The notes beneath the pieces were generated by a model that saw only the letters and a program-made list of their open reading frames with translations, did not search any database and was not told where the DNA came from. DNA of 64,000 nt from assembly GCA_964593725.1 (NCBI GenBank), contig CAZQJS010000010.1, positions 17,080-81,079 of the forward strand, written 5' to 3'. The DNA comes from JAIOSM01 sp964593725. Lineage in GTDB: Bacteria > Desulfobacterota > Desulfobacteria > Desulfobacterales > Desulfobacteraceae. Numbering within the stretch: position 1 is the first letter of the stretch; each line of letters begins with the position of its first letter. The translations under genes and the position numbers were made by a program. Below are positions 18,202 through 26,246 of this stretch, one piece after another.

Positions 18202-18843
18202 TCAGGAAAGTTCAAACAGAATAGTGACACTTAAACGTAATGGAGCTTTTTCCATTGCCATGGGCGGCGGCGGAAAAGGAGATGCTCTGTTTACAGCCTC
18301 AAGTGCTGCTCTGTCAAGGTCATTATGCCTGGAGCTTCGTATAATCTTGATTTCTGACAAGACCCCTTTGTCTGACAGCACAAACTGAATTTTTACCCTG
18401 CCTTCTATTCCCCGGAACTTTGCAGACTCAGGATATTTTTTAAATTGATTAATTCTCATATAAACAAGTTTAAAATAGCTCTCTGCCGTCATTGCCCCGG
18501 AGTTTCCATCTTCAGGCCCGGGCAATGTGACTTCACACGATGCAATATTAAAACTGCCGGGCATGGCAGGAAGATCAAAATTCTCATTTACAGCATCCAT
18601 CTTAAACTGCTGCACTGCTGTGGATACAGGCAGTTGTTCCGCCTTGATTCGTTTGCGGAGTCTTGGCTCTGGAAGTGCCCGGGTATCTGGTTTTGATCTT
18701 TGATCCATGAAAAATTCAATACAGGAAGTCTTTCTTGATCTGTATACTCCGGAAGTGTATAGAAAAACAAGAATATGCACCAGGGATGAAATGATTATAA
18801 ATCCCCAGAAAAGAAAGTTTGGTCTTTTTTCTGCTTCTTCCAT
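18202..18843 (-). CDS. tonB: TonB-like energy transducer
   Basis: Protein of 213 residues with one N-terminal membrane helix (about 12-30) and a periplasmic C-terminal TonB domain: KKYPESAKFRGIEGRVKIQF, then LDRAALEAVNRASPFPPPP. These are the conserved YPxxA and the DxAA..A blocks. The linker is shorter and less proline-rich than in classical TonB. It follows exbD by 9 bases, so exbB-exbD-tonB form a complete proton-motive-force transducing unit, presumably dedicated to the receptor at 27108. Confidence 0.9.
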   Translation of the reverse strand: MEEAEKRPNFLFWGFIIISSLVHILVFLYTSGVYRSRKTSCIEFFMDQRSKPDTRALPEPRLRKRIKAEQLPVSTAVQQFKMDAVNENFDLPAMPGSFNIASCEVTLPGPEDGNSGAMTAESYFKLVYMRINQFKKYPESAKFRGIEGRVKIQFVLSDKGVLSEIKIIRSSRHNDLDRAALEAVNRASPFPPPPMAMEKAPLRLSVTILFELS

Positions 18844-18852
18844 GCTGCTCTG

Positions 18853-19260
18853 CTACAGGCCCTTTTCCGTGGCAAGGCAAAGGCGCGATGCCCCGGCTGC
18901 CTTGGCAATATCCATGACTTTCACTGCTTTGTTTAAAATCACACTCTTATCAGCCTTGACCACAACAAGTCTGTCTTTATCACTGCCTATCATCTCACGG
19001 ATTCTGGTATAAAGCTGATCAATGGGTATCTTTTTACTGGCAATAAAGGTTGCACCTTTTACATCAACATAAACTGTTATCTCCTGTTTCAGCCGGGGTG
19101 CCGATGCGCTGGCATTGGGCAGTTTTATTTTGATACCTTCCTCCACAACAAAATTTGTGGTAAGCATAAAATAGATCAGGAGAAGAAAAACAATGTCAAT
19201 CAATGATGTCAAAGGCGCCTGTATCTGATAAGGTTCTCTGGTCCTGGTAAATATCAACAT
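18853..19260 (-). CDS. exbD: ExbD/TolR biopolymer transport protein
   Basis: Inner-membrane protein of 135 residues with one helix near the N-terminus and a periplasmic domain. PLTSLIDIVFLLLIYFMLTT contains the conserved aspartate of the ExbD/TolR/MotB proton path (LIDIVF). KIKLPNASA and the later VVVKADKSV block are also typical. The start chosen is ATG at 19260, whose A overlaps the exbB TGA stop; the GTG at 19263 is an alternative. It lies between exbB and tonB. Confidence 0.92.
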   Translation of the reverse strand: MLIFTRTREPYQIQAPLTSLIDIVFLLLIYFMLTTNFVVEEGIKIKLPNASASAPRLKQEITVYVDVKGATFIASKKIPIDQLYTRIREMIGSDKDRLVVVKADKSVILNKAVKVMDIAKAAGASRLCLATEKGL

Positions 19261-19871
19261 CACACAGCCTTTTTATTTATGGCCTTTATAAACAGAACTG
19301 CCCCATTCCTGAGCCTTGCTTCATATTTATCCACCTTGGCAATGAGGTAACTGTGGGCAACCATGGCAGGAAGTGCCACAGCAAGCCCCAGGGCAGTCGT
19401 GAGCATTGCCTCCCAGATTCCTCCGGCAAGGACTGCTGCATTTACCTTGCCTCCCATCTCCTGGATAACCATAAATGCTTTGATCATACCGATTATGGTA
19501 CCAAGAAGGCCTAAAAGCGGCGCAATATTTCCAATGGTTGCAAGGGCCTGAATATAGGATGAAAGACTTCTGACCTCAGTCTCGGTGGCATTGACAATAA
19601 CAGATTCCAGCACCTTAATTTCCAGATCCTTTGCATTTATTGCCCTGTTAAGAACCCTTCCCATGGGAGAATTACTCTTTTCAGATGTTTCAAGAGCTTT
19701 TCCCACTTCACCTTTTTCCATGAGTTCTGCAACAGTGTTCTCAATATTGCGCCCCCGGCTTTGATTCACAGCATACCTGATTATCCGCTCAAAAAAGATG
19801 GCAAGTGCTGTAATGGAGCAGAATAATATTGGAATAACAAGGATCCCACCCTTAGCAATAATCTGAAGCAT
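19260..19871 (-). CDS. exbB: ExbB/TolQ/MotA-type proton channel protein
   Basis: Polytopic inner-membrane protein of 203 residues with three hydrophobic segments: one at the N-terminus and two in the second half. IATIGNIAPLLGLLGTIIGMIKAF and GIWEAMLTTALGLAVALPAMVAHSYL are the diagnostic MotA/TolQ/ExbB blocks. It forms the stator with ExbD that energises TonB. GGAGG precedes the ATG at 19871. The 75 bases upstream, after the repeat-protein gene, could carry a promoter, but none is obvious, so read-through from the promoter at 21111-21139 is likely. Confidence 0.93.
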   Translation of the reverse strand: MLQIIAKGGILVIPILFCSITALAIFFERIIRYAVNQSRGRNIENTVAELMEKGEVGKALETSEKSNSPMGRVLNRAINAKDLEIKVLESVIVNATETEVRSLSSYIQALATIGNIAPLLGLLGTIIGMIKAFMVIQEMGGKVNAAVLAGGIWEAMLTTALGLAVALPAMVAHSYLIAKVDKYEARLRNGAVLFIKAINKKAV

Positions 19872-19946
19872 ATATTCCTCCGAAACTGTTTTTATTAAAG
19901 TTTTTGAAAAAATATCATTAACAACATTGACTGATGATTCAACAGA

Positions 19947-21059
19947 TTAATCTGTCACAGCAATTTCAGCTGTATCAATAAAATCCGGTATCCCATCAAA
20001 ATCAAGATCTTTTTCCCGCTTTATTATGGTCCGGGTTTTGTCATACTCCTCCCAAAGGTCAGGCTTTCCGTCAAGGTTGGTATCTTCCTTTACAATTTTT
20101 AATATACCATTGTCATATTCATACCAGATATCTGTTTTCCCATCTTTGTTTCTGTCCTCTTCTGCCCTGGAAGGTCTTTCATTATTGTCATAAAACCAGG
20201 TTATTATGGTTTTGCCTGATTTTTTTTCTTCACTTTTCTCAAGTTTTCCTGACTTGTCAAAATAGTCCACATAATCAATAAGCCCATCAAAATTTTCATC
20301 CACCTCTTTTTTCTTTAAAATATTTTTCAAATAAAAGGACCTTATGTCCATATTTTTATCTTTATTAAGATCCCTGAAAAGAATCAGGCTCCAGGGAGAT
20401 CTGTCATAAAGTAGAATTGTCTCAAAGTATCCGTCGTAATCTGTGTCTTTCCGCTGTTCTTTTACAGCACCATTTACATACAGAGTTTCCATGTCTATCC
20501 TGCCATCACTGTTCATATCCTGCTTCTGTTCACAGGGCATCTGACCTTTGAAGCTTATCCAGGTATCAATACGGCCATTATTATCTTTATCCCTGGTCAT
20601 GGTCTTAATTTGATTGTTTTTAAAATGATAAAAAGTATCAAACTTTTTATCATTATCTGTATCTTTTTTAATAATTATTATCTGACCTTTTTCATTAAAA
20701 TATGAAACCTGTTCCAGATCTCCTGCAACATTAAACTTTTCCCGGCAGACTCTTTTCCCATCTTTTATGTGCTCTATCAGGTCCATTTTCCGGTCATTGC
20801 CGCTATCTTTTCTTATCTCTGAAACCCTGCCATTTTTATATAACTGGACTATTTCAAAAAAACCGTCCCTGTCTCTATCAATCTTTAATTCCTGTATGAC
20901 CCCTTTGTCATCATAGAGCTGCACCTGATCAATTTTACCATCTTTATCAAGATCCTTTTCCAGCTGTTTTCCTGCATATACACTGGTGTGAAAAACAGAC
21001 AGGATAAAACAAACAAGACAAATGCCCCTGGCAGAGTAAAATTTTTTATGGTAAGCCAT
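19947..21059 (-). CDS. secreted protein of 14 tandem DxDxDG calcium-loop-like repeats
   Basis: Protein of 370 residues with an N-terminal signal peptide (cleavage near VYAG, residue 30) and then nothing but a repeat of 24-25 residues. Acidic loops begin at about residues 36, 61, 85, 109, 133, 157, 181, 205, 230, 254, 278, 302, 326 and 351. The best units read DxDxDGxxD, then an aromatic strand (DIWYEYDNG, DTWISFKG) and a basic strand. The units near 109 and 278 have lost the acidic residues. DxDxDG loops bind calcium in EF-hand, dockerin and thrombospondin-3 proteins, so a periplasmic or surface calcium- or metal-binding solenoid is likely. It has its own promoter and lies upstream of exbB. 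I do not recognise a named family. Confidence 0.75.
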   Translation of the reverse strand: MAYHKKFYSARGICLVCFILSVFHTSVYAGKQLEKDLDKDGKIDQVQLYDDKGVIQELKIDRDRDGFFEIVQLYKNGRVSEIRKDSGNDRKMDLIEHIKDGKRVCREKFNVAGDLEQVSYFNEKGQIIIIKKDTDNDKKFDTFYHFKNNQIKTMTRDKDNNGRIDTWISFKGQMPCEQKQDMNSDGRIDMETLYVNGAVKEQRKDTDYDGYFETILLYDRSPWSLILFRDLNKDKNMDIRSFYLKNILKKKEVDENFDGLIDYVDYFDKSGKLEKSEEKKSGKTIITWFYDNNERPSRAEEDRNKDGKTDIWYEYDNGILKIVKEDTNLDGKPDLWEEYDKTRTIIKREKDLDFDGIPDFIDTAEIAVTD

Positions 21060-21110
21060 GGTTATTCTCCGGTTTTATTTGACAAATATACAATAGTCAT
21101 GATTAGAAAT

Positions 21111-21139
21111 TTTATATGCTTTTTAGTTTATTTTGTCAA
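21111..21139 (-). promoter_or_regulatory. sigma-70-type promoter of the DxDxDG repeat protein gene
   Basis: On the minus strand TTGACA (21134-21139) and TATAAA (21111-21116) are separated by 17 bases: a consensus -35 and five of six -10 matches. Transcription would start near 21104, about 45 bases before the ATG at 21059. It could drive the repeat protein gene and the exbB-exbD-tonB genes behind it. Confidence 0.75.
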
Positions 21140-21160
21140 TATATCAATTTAATTTTCTTA

Positions 21161-21200
21161 ATAATTACTATTGATTACTATTTATTACTACTGATTACTT
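21161..21200 (-). repeat. four phased decamers upstream of the promoter
   Basis: Four consecutive 10-base units share the core ATTACT (ATAATTACTA, TTGATTACTA, TTTATTACTA, CTGATTACTT; AGTAAT on the minus strand). They lie 22-61 bases upstream of the -35 element at 21134-21139, one helical turn apart, just after the stop of the gene at 21204. This spacing suits an activator-binding or bent-DNA element. Confidence 0.6.
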
Positions 21201-21203
21201 ATA

Positions 21204-22376
21204 TTAAATAATATCCTTTATTACTGCAAGCAGACCCTGATTAAACAAGTTCCTTGCAAAACACTCAATACTTACATCCACACCAAAGGCCATATGCATG
21301 AACATGCTTCTGTTCCCAACGGCAATGCTGTTTAATGACTGGTCAGATGCTATAGTGTTTTCAGGAACTTTTGTAAAATAACCGGAAAAGGGAAATTTAA
21401 TCTGTTCCTCATCCCTGTCAAAGGATCTATATCCTGCAGGGTAGGCAAAAACCTGATATTTACCCGTGGATAAAGTAAGATAGAACGAGTCTGCTGCCTC
21501 ATTGCAGAACCATGCTTCACCATTATTGCACAGAAAATATCCATTGGGAAAATAGTCTGCTTCCATTCCTTCCACCAGTATCAGGGCAATTTTTCCTTTT
21601 CTCTCCTTTTTCAAGCCGGACAAAATAAGTTCTCTGATACTCCTTATGTCATCAACCTCACCTAAGGGCGTATACACAGGCACCTTAAAATTACTGTCAG
21701 GAACATTAACAGGTTCTCTCAAGGTTATTCCCATGGTTTTAAAGGCATACCCTTTCTGAGCAACGCAGAGAAAATCAGGCATGAGCGCATCTTCGCCGGG
21801 CAGATCAAGGTTATCCTGCCTTGATTTAAAAAGATTTAACCACTCATCTTTTGATACAATATGCCTGATCTCTTTTATACCCTTTAAATACTTGATATCT
21901 CCTTTAGTTGCAGAATGTATTCCGCAATACATGGCAGACCAGTTGGAAGATACAGCAAGGCCGGAAAGTGAGGAAAGATCGATTCTGCCCTTGAGTTTTG
22001 TCAGCAGACCTGTGCTTACAATAACAGGAATAAACCCTGATTTTTCAAGAAAATCATTCACCTGGTTCATTGTGCCTTTAAGCAGATTTTCCCTCTCTTT
22101 TCTTGAATGATCAAAATGGCGCAGGGAAAAATACTGGCCGGCATAGCTTAAAACCGCAAAGTCAGGATCGAGCTTGCCAATAAGATCAAGGGCAGTGTCT
22201 GTCACCCACTGGTTTGCATTGAGCCGGGTTCCCCGGGCAACATCTCCTGGATAAGGGTTATTGTGTAAAACCTTTCTTACACTGGAAACAAGCAGGCCTT
22301 CTGCGCTCCTTTTCCTGCCGGTTTCAAGGTCAAACATATTCTGCCATTCCCTGGCATCAATGATGGCAAGGCTCAT
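21204..22376 (-). CDS. unrecognised protein, weakly alkaline-phosphatase-like
   Basis: I do not firmly recognise this 390-residue cytoplasmic protein; it has no signal peptide or membrane helix. NQWVTDTALDLIGKLDPDFAVLSYAG near residue 55, a following HFDHS, VNDFLEKSGFIPVIVSTG and PDFLCVAQKGYAF weakly recall the second half of type I phosphodiesterase/nucleotide pyrophosphatase proteins of the alkaline phosphatase superfamily. The N-terminal metal and nucleophile region of that family would be missing, so activity is doubtful. Its ATG follows the stop of the radical SAM gene with no gap, which implies coupled expression and perhaps a shared substrate. Confidence 0.45.
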   Translation of the reverse strand: MSLAIIDAREWQNMFDLETGRKRSAEGLLVSSVRKVLHNNPYPGDVARGTRLNANQWVTDTALDLIGKLDPDFAVLSYAGQYFSLRHFDHSRKERENLLKGTMNQVNDFLEKSGFIPVIVSTGLLTKLKGRIDLSSLSGLAVSSNWSAMYCGIHSATKGDIKYLKGIKEIRHIVSKDEWLNLFKSRQDNLDLPGEDALMPDFLCVAQKGYAFKTMGITLREPVNVPDSNFKVPVYTPLGEVDDIRSIRELILSGLKKERKGKIALILVEGMEADYFPNGYFLCNNGEAWFCNEAADSFYLTLSTGKYQVFAYPAGYRSFDRDEEQIKFPFSGYFTKVPENTIASDQSLNSIAVGNRSMFMHMAFGVDVSIECFARNLFNQGLLAVIKDII

Positions 22377-23396
22377 CTATGCCACCTCTTCTGAGGCAGA
22401 TACAGCCTTTGCACTCCATGCAACACGAGTGCCTTCCATGGCAATTTCAGCACCACAGCCAGGGCAGATATTGCCGTGGGCCATGAATTCATCCAGCCTG
22501 TCTCCGGAGCACCCAAGGCTGAAACGTTTGATGATCTCCCGGCTGCATTGAGGGCAGAACGTATTGACCCAGTCAGATCCGATAAAATTATGAAAATAAA
22601 TATAGGGCAGATACTCTCTTGAGGATTCAAGTATTAAATTTATCCTTTCAATATCAGGGTATTTAAACTCCTTCATATTATGCTCCGGCAGCAGCCGGAA
22701 CACATGCCATGGAATATCAGGGTTAATCCCATGGATAAACTGGGCAATATCGATAAGTTCATGATCATTGATATTTTCAATCACAGGAGAGGCAATCTCC
22801 ACATGGCATTCTGCAGCAAATGTTCTTATATTCCTGAGTATTGGCTCAATATTATTAATGCCCACAAACTTTTGATAAAACTCATCTGAATATCCCTTGA
22901 GCCCCACATGGATAAAGGAAAATATTTCAGTCAGCATGGCTGTTGATTCCTCTGTTGTATATCCATTTGTTAAGCATCCCATGGGCAAACCTGCTTTTTC
23001 AGCATACCTTTTAAGCCTCTTCAGACCCGGCAGGGACACGGCAGGTTCATTAACATTGAATACAAGATTATGACATCCAAGTTTTTCTGCCATTGCAATA
23101 AATTTTTCAGGCTCAAACCTGTACATAATATTCTGAACCCTGGCAGGATCTGTGCACGCAATAAAAGCATTGGAACAATACCTGCACCTGAAATTACAAC
23201 CCATGGATCCGAAAATCATTGACCTTGAGCCTGGATAAGCATGGTAAAATGGGACTGATTCTATTCTGGAGGGAAAGTAAGTGCACCATTTATCAGGATA
23301 TTTTTCCTCAATTTTTCCGTTCTTTTCCATGTACATTCCGCAAAAGCCACTGCCTGACGAGAGATCACATCTTCTTTCACAATAATTGCATATCAC
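22377..23396 (-). CDS. AmrS/PflA-like radical SAM enzyme
   Basis: Radical S-adenosylmethionine protein of 339 residues. The N-terminal CNYCERRCDLSSGSGFCGMY is the extra cysteine block of the AmmeMemoRadiSam/PflX-type subgroup. CNFRCRYC is the CxxxCxxC motif for the SAM-bound 4Fe-4S cluster, and FNVNEPAVS fits the GGEP-like SAM region. The tail CPQC...CPGCG adds two CxxC pairs, as in AmrS. Neither a Memo nor an AmmeCR1 partner is present; the neighbour is the unrecognised gene at 21204. The start is GTG at 23396 behind GAGGTGA, in a GTGA overlap with the ATPase stop. Its place in an importer operon suggests modification of the imported ligand, which is inference. Confidence 0.8.
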   Translation of the reverse strand: MICNYCERRCDLSSGSGFCGMYMEKNGKIEEKYPDKWCTYFPSRIESVPFYHAYPGSRSMIFGSMGCNFRCRYCSNAFIACTDPARVQNIMYRFEPEKFIAMAEKLGCHNLVFNVNEPAVSLPGLKRLKRYAEKAGLPMGCLTNGYTTEESTAMLTEIFSFIHVGLKGYSDEFYQKFVGINNIEPILRNIRTFAAECHVEIASPVIENINDHELIDIAQFIHGINPDIPWHVFRLLPEHNMKEFKYPDIERINLILESSREYLPYIYFHNFIGSDWVNTFCPQCSREIIKRFSLGCSGDRLDEFMAHGNICPGCGAEIAMEGTRVAWSAKAVSASEEVA

Positions 23397-24199
23397 TGTT
23401 TCACCTCATGATCTGAAGCTTTAAAGTTTATATTCTTTGGAGTCACCACAAAGACTCCTTTCCTTGTAACATCACATTGAATATTTTCACCCAGCACCCC
23501 TGCAAGGAGATCATCAGTCATTATTGTCTCCATGCCTCCAGAAGCGATAATTTTGCCGTTTTTCAACATAACTGCCTCATCACAATAATAAAGGGCAAGA
23601 TTGGGATCGTGGAGAGTGATGAGAACTGTAAGATTCCTCTTTTTAACAAGCTTATGCATAAGAGCCATTATCCTGTGCTGATTTGCAAAATCCAGGTGGG
23701 AGTTGGGTTCGTCCAGAAGCATAACCGGTGTATCCTGAAACAGAGCCCTTGCCAGAATAACAAGCTGACGCTCTCCCCCGGATATTGAATTAAAGGGCCT
23801 TGGTGCAAGATGCTCTATACCGGCCTCTTCCATGGTGTTCAAAGCCTTTTTTCTCTCTTTCTTTGAAGGTGATGACCATGCTTTGATGCGGGCAGATCCG
23901 GCCATTAAGACCATATTCAGACAGGAAAAAGAAAAGGGAGAAAAGCTGACCTGGGGGACCACACTTATCATTCTTGCAATCTGTACCCTGGATAACCGTG
24001 CAATATCCTGTTCCATGACTGACACTTTACCGCACAGGGGTTTTAATACTCCATTGATACAGCGCAGCAATGTAGTCTTACCCGAACCATTTCTTCCCAT
24101 GAGAGCACAGATTTTACCCGGGCTCAATGAAAAACTGACATGGGAGAAAACCATATCTTTCCCATATCCTGCACTTATGTCTTCAATGGCCAGGCCCAT
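23393..24199 (-). CDS. FecE/BtuD-type ABC importer ATP-binding protein (set 2)
   Basis: ATPase of 268 residues with Walker A GRNGSGKTTLL, the signature ISGGERQ, Walker B VMLLDEPNSHLDF and the H-loop TLHDP. It is a clear paralogue of the ATPase at 15286. The ATG at 24199 follows GAGG and overlaps the permease stop by 17 bases; the longer in-frame extension falls in the permease gene. It ends in a GTGA overlap with the radical SAM gene, so enzyme and importer are translated together. Confidence 0.9.
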   Translation of the reverse strand: MGLAIEDISAGYGKDMVFSHVSFSLSPGKICALMGRNGSGKTTLLRCINGVLKPLCGKVSVMEQDIARLSRVQIARMISVVPQVSFSPFSFSCLNMVLMAGSARIKAWSSPSKKERKKALNTMEEAGIEHLAPRPFNSISGGERQLVILARALFQDTPVMLLDEPNSHLDFANQHRIMALMHKLVKKRNLTVLITLHDPNLALYYCDEAVMLKNGKIIASGGMETIMTDDLLAGVLGENIQCDVTRKGVFVVTPKNINFKASDHEVKQ

Positions 24200-25205
24200 T
24201 ATAAAACCTCTTTTTTCCAGCATTGACAACAAGGTACCCAAGAAAAGGAGCACCAAATATTGATGTGACAATGCTTATGGGAATTTCAGACATGGTCACG
24301 CTGCGTGCTACACTATCCATGACCATGAGAAAACAACCTCCAAGCACTGCAGTTGCAGGTATCAGTTTTCTATTATCAGGACCGGTAAGGTACCTTGCAA
24401 TATGGGGCACAATAAGCCCTATCCATGCTATGGAGCCCACACAGGCAACCGAACATGCAACCATGAGTGTACTTGCAGCAACAAAGAAAATACGCCATCT
24501 GAAAATATTGATCCCCATGGACATGGCATCCTCTGTATCCTGGGTCATTATATTTAAGCGCCAGGAGAAAATAATCATAAGAATAATCCCCGGCAGAAGC
24601 AGAGGCAGAGTAATCTCGATCTTTGTCCAGGATGCTGTATGGAAACTGCCCATTGTCCAGAATATGATCCTGGTCAGCTGGTCATGGGGGTTGGAAAGAT
24701 ACATCATAAAGGCAAGGCCTGCTTTGAACAGGGCAGAGGTAACAATACCCGATATAACAAGAACAGCCGGTGAAGTGTCATTGCTGAAATTTGCAAGAAT
24801 ATATGCGAAGGTTACGGCAATAGTCCCAAATAAAAAGGCTGATCCCTGGATAACCCATGCAAGAGGTGATAAATACATTATGGCAAAAGCAGCGCCAAAA
24901 CATGACCCTGCTGTGACTCCAAGGATCTCAGGAGCAGCCAGAGGATTCCTGAAGAGAGCCTGAAAAACCGCTCCTGCAGTGGATATACCCGCTCCTGCCA
25001 GTATGGTTAATACAAGCCTTGGAACCCTGATATTCCAGAAAACCATCCCCATGTCCCGTGGGGATACAATAAAATGGTTATCAAATCCCAACCCTGACAG
25101 AATCAGACCTGCCACATCTCCGGGACCCATGGGAAAACGCCCCACACACAGACATACAAATAGTGCTGTCAGCAGCATAAGAGATATCCGGAAAATACGT
25201 CCCAT
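24183..25205 (-). CDS. FecCD-type ABC importer permease (set 2)
   Basis: Permease of 340 residues with about ten hydrophobic helices. RVPRLVLTILAGAGISTAGA, FRNPLAAPEILGVTAG and GSIAWIGLIVPHIARYLTGPDN are the FecCD/BtuC blocks, and all three have close counterparts in the permease at 16068. It begins 3 bases after the binding-protein gene. One permease gene per set implies a homodimer. Confidence 0.9.
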   Translation of the reverse strand: MGRIFRISLMLLTALFVCLCVGRFPMGPGDVAGLILSGLGFDNHFIVSPRDMGMVFWNIRVPRLVLTILAGAGISTAGAVFQALFRNPLAAPEILGVTAGSCFGAAFAIMYLSPLAWVIQGSAFLFGTIAVTFAYILANFSNDTSPAVLVISGIVTSALFKAGLAFMMYLSNPHDQLTRIIFWTMGSFHTASWTKIEITLPLLLPGIILMIIFSWRLNIMTQDTEDAMSMGINIFRWRIFFVAASTLMVACSVACVGSIAWIGLIVPHIARYLTGPDNRKLIPATAVLGGCFLMVMDSVARSVTMSEIPISIVTSIFGAPFLGYLVVNAGKKRFYNGPGH

Positions 25206-25208
25206 TAT

Positions 25209-26246
25209 CTAAAGCTTTCCCCCAAGCCTTTCAAAGGTATAACCTGTATACTTTCCATAAAACTCGTCTGCCAGAGCTTTTACATCAACATCTGAAAAAA
25301 GCTTTGGATAAAGTGTCTTTGCACACCACACCACACCCAGGACACAATGGGGCGCAGGGTAATCCCACCATCCTGCATTGGAAGGAAATTCATAAATCCT
25401 TCTGTTTTTTACAGCATTAATTGTTTTGAAATGGGGGTTTTGATAAAGGCTCTCTGTGCTGTAACTATTAAATGACGAACCAAGAAATATTACATCAGGG
25501 TTCCATATTGCAATCTGCTCTGGCGAGACATCTGCCCAGAACCCCTTTACATTGTGTGCAACATTGCCGGCCCCGGAAAGTTCAAGTATCTGATCCTGGA
25601 GCATGCTGCCTGTAGCAGCGGAATAGATACTTTTAGGGCCGGCAAAGAGAGCCTTTAAAGGTTTGCCGGATCGTTTTTTAAGCCTCTCTTCCACAAGGGC
25701 AAGCAGTGATTTACAATGGGTGATATATTGTTCTCCCCTGTCACGACAGTTCAGAACTTCTGCCATCAGGCGTATGGCTTCAAAGGCCTCTTCAAAGGTT
25801 TCTCCTCTGACAGCCACAACAGCAATCCCTGCATTTTCAATCTGCTCCATTGCTGCCTGGTCAGTTGTTGCATATACAAAAACAACATCAGGGTTAAGGC
25901 AGATAAGGGCTTCGGTATTATAGGTACTGCCCCGGGACAGGTCAGGCCTGACTTTAAACATGTTATCTATTTTCTTCAAGGCAGCAGCTTCCCTGCCAAA
26001 AATACTCTTTGCAACCAGAAGATGCTGCCTGCCAAGGGCATACACCAGCTTGCCTCCAAAATGATGAAAAGCTGCAATTTTTCTGATATTCTTTAAAACT
26101 TTTACACGCCTTCCAAGCTGATCTGTTACTGTGATGGTTTCATGCCCGGATTGACCGGGAAGTCTGCATCCTGTAAAAAAAACTGAAAAAAGAACCAGTA
26201 CCAGTAGAACAGATGCAATGGAACCAGTGACACGTTTTATCTTCAT
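25209..26246 (-). CDS. FecB/BtuF-type substrate-binding lipoprotein (set 2)
   Basis: Periplasmic binding lipoprotein of 345 residues: basic N-terminus, hydrophobic stretch and lipobox FFTGC with the cysteine at about residue 27. The mature part opens ITVTDQLGRRVKV. Family blocks are LNPDVVFVYATT, TGSMLQDQI and VSPEQIAIWNPDVIFLG. It is paralogous to 17098 but keeps a lipid anchor. Several tryptophans occur in the C-terminal lobe (NAGWWDYPAPH). Its ATG overlaps the methyltransferase stop as ATGA. Confidence 0.9.
   Translation of the reverse strand: MKIKRVTGSIASVLLVLVLFSVFFTGCRLPGQSGHETITVTDQLGRRVKVLKNIRKIAAFHHFGGKLVYALGRQHLLVAKSIFGREAAALKKIDNMFKVRPDLSRGSTYNTEALICLNPDVVFVYATTDQAAMEQIENAGIAVVAVRGETFEEAFEAIRLMAEVLNCRDRGEQYITHCKSLLALVEERLKKRSGKPLKALFAGPKSIYSAATGSMLQDQILELSGAGNVAHNVKGFWADVSPEQIAIWNPDVIFLGSSFNSYSTESLYQNPHFKTINAVKNRRIYEFPSNAGWWDYPAPHCVLGVVWCAKTLYPKLFSDVDVKALADEFYGKYTGYTFERLGGKL

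Noticed and set aside
21161..21200. Replication iterons
   Set aside because: Only four decamers, beside a promoter and with no replication gene; a regulatory reading fits better.
24200..24271. N-terminal extension of the set 2 ATPase
   Set aside because: It overlaps the permease gene, and a good ribosome site precedes ATG 24199.
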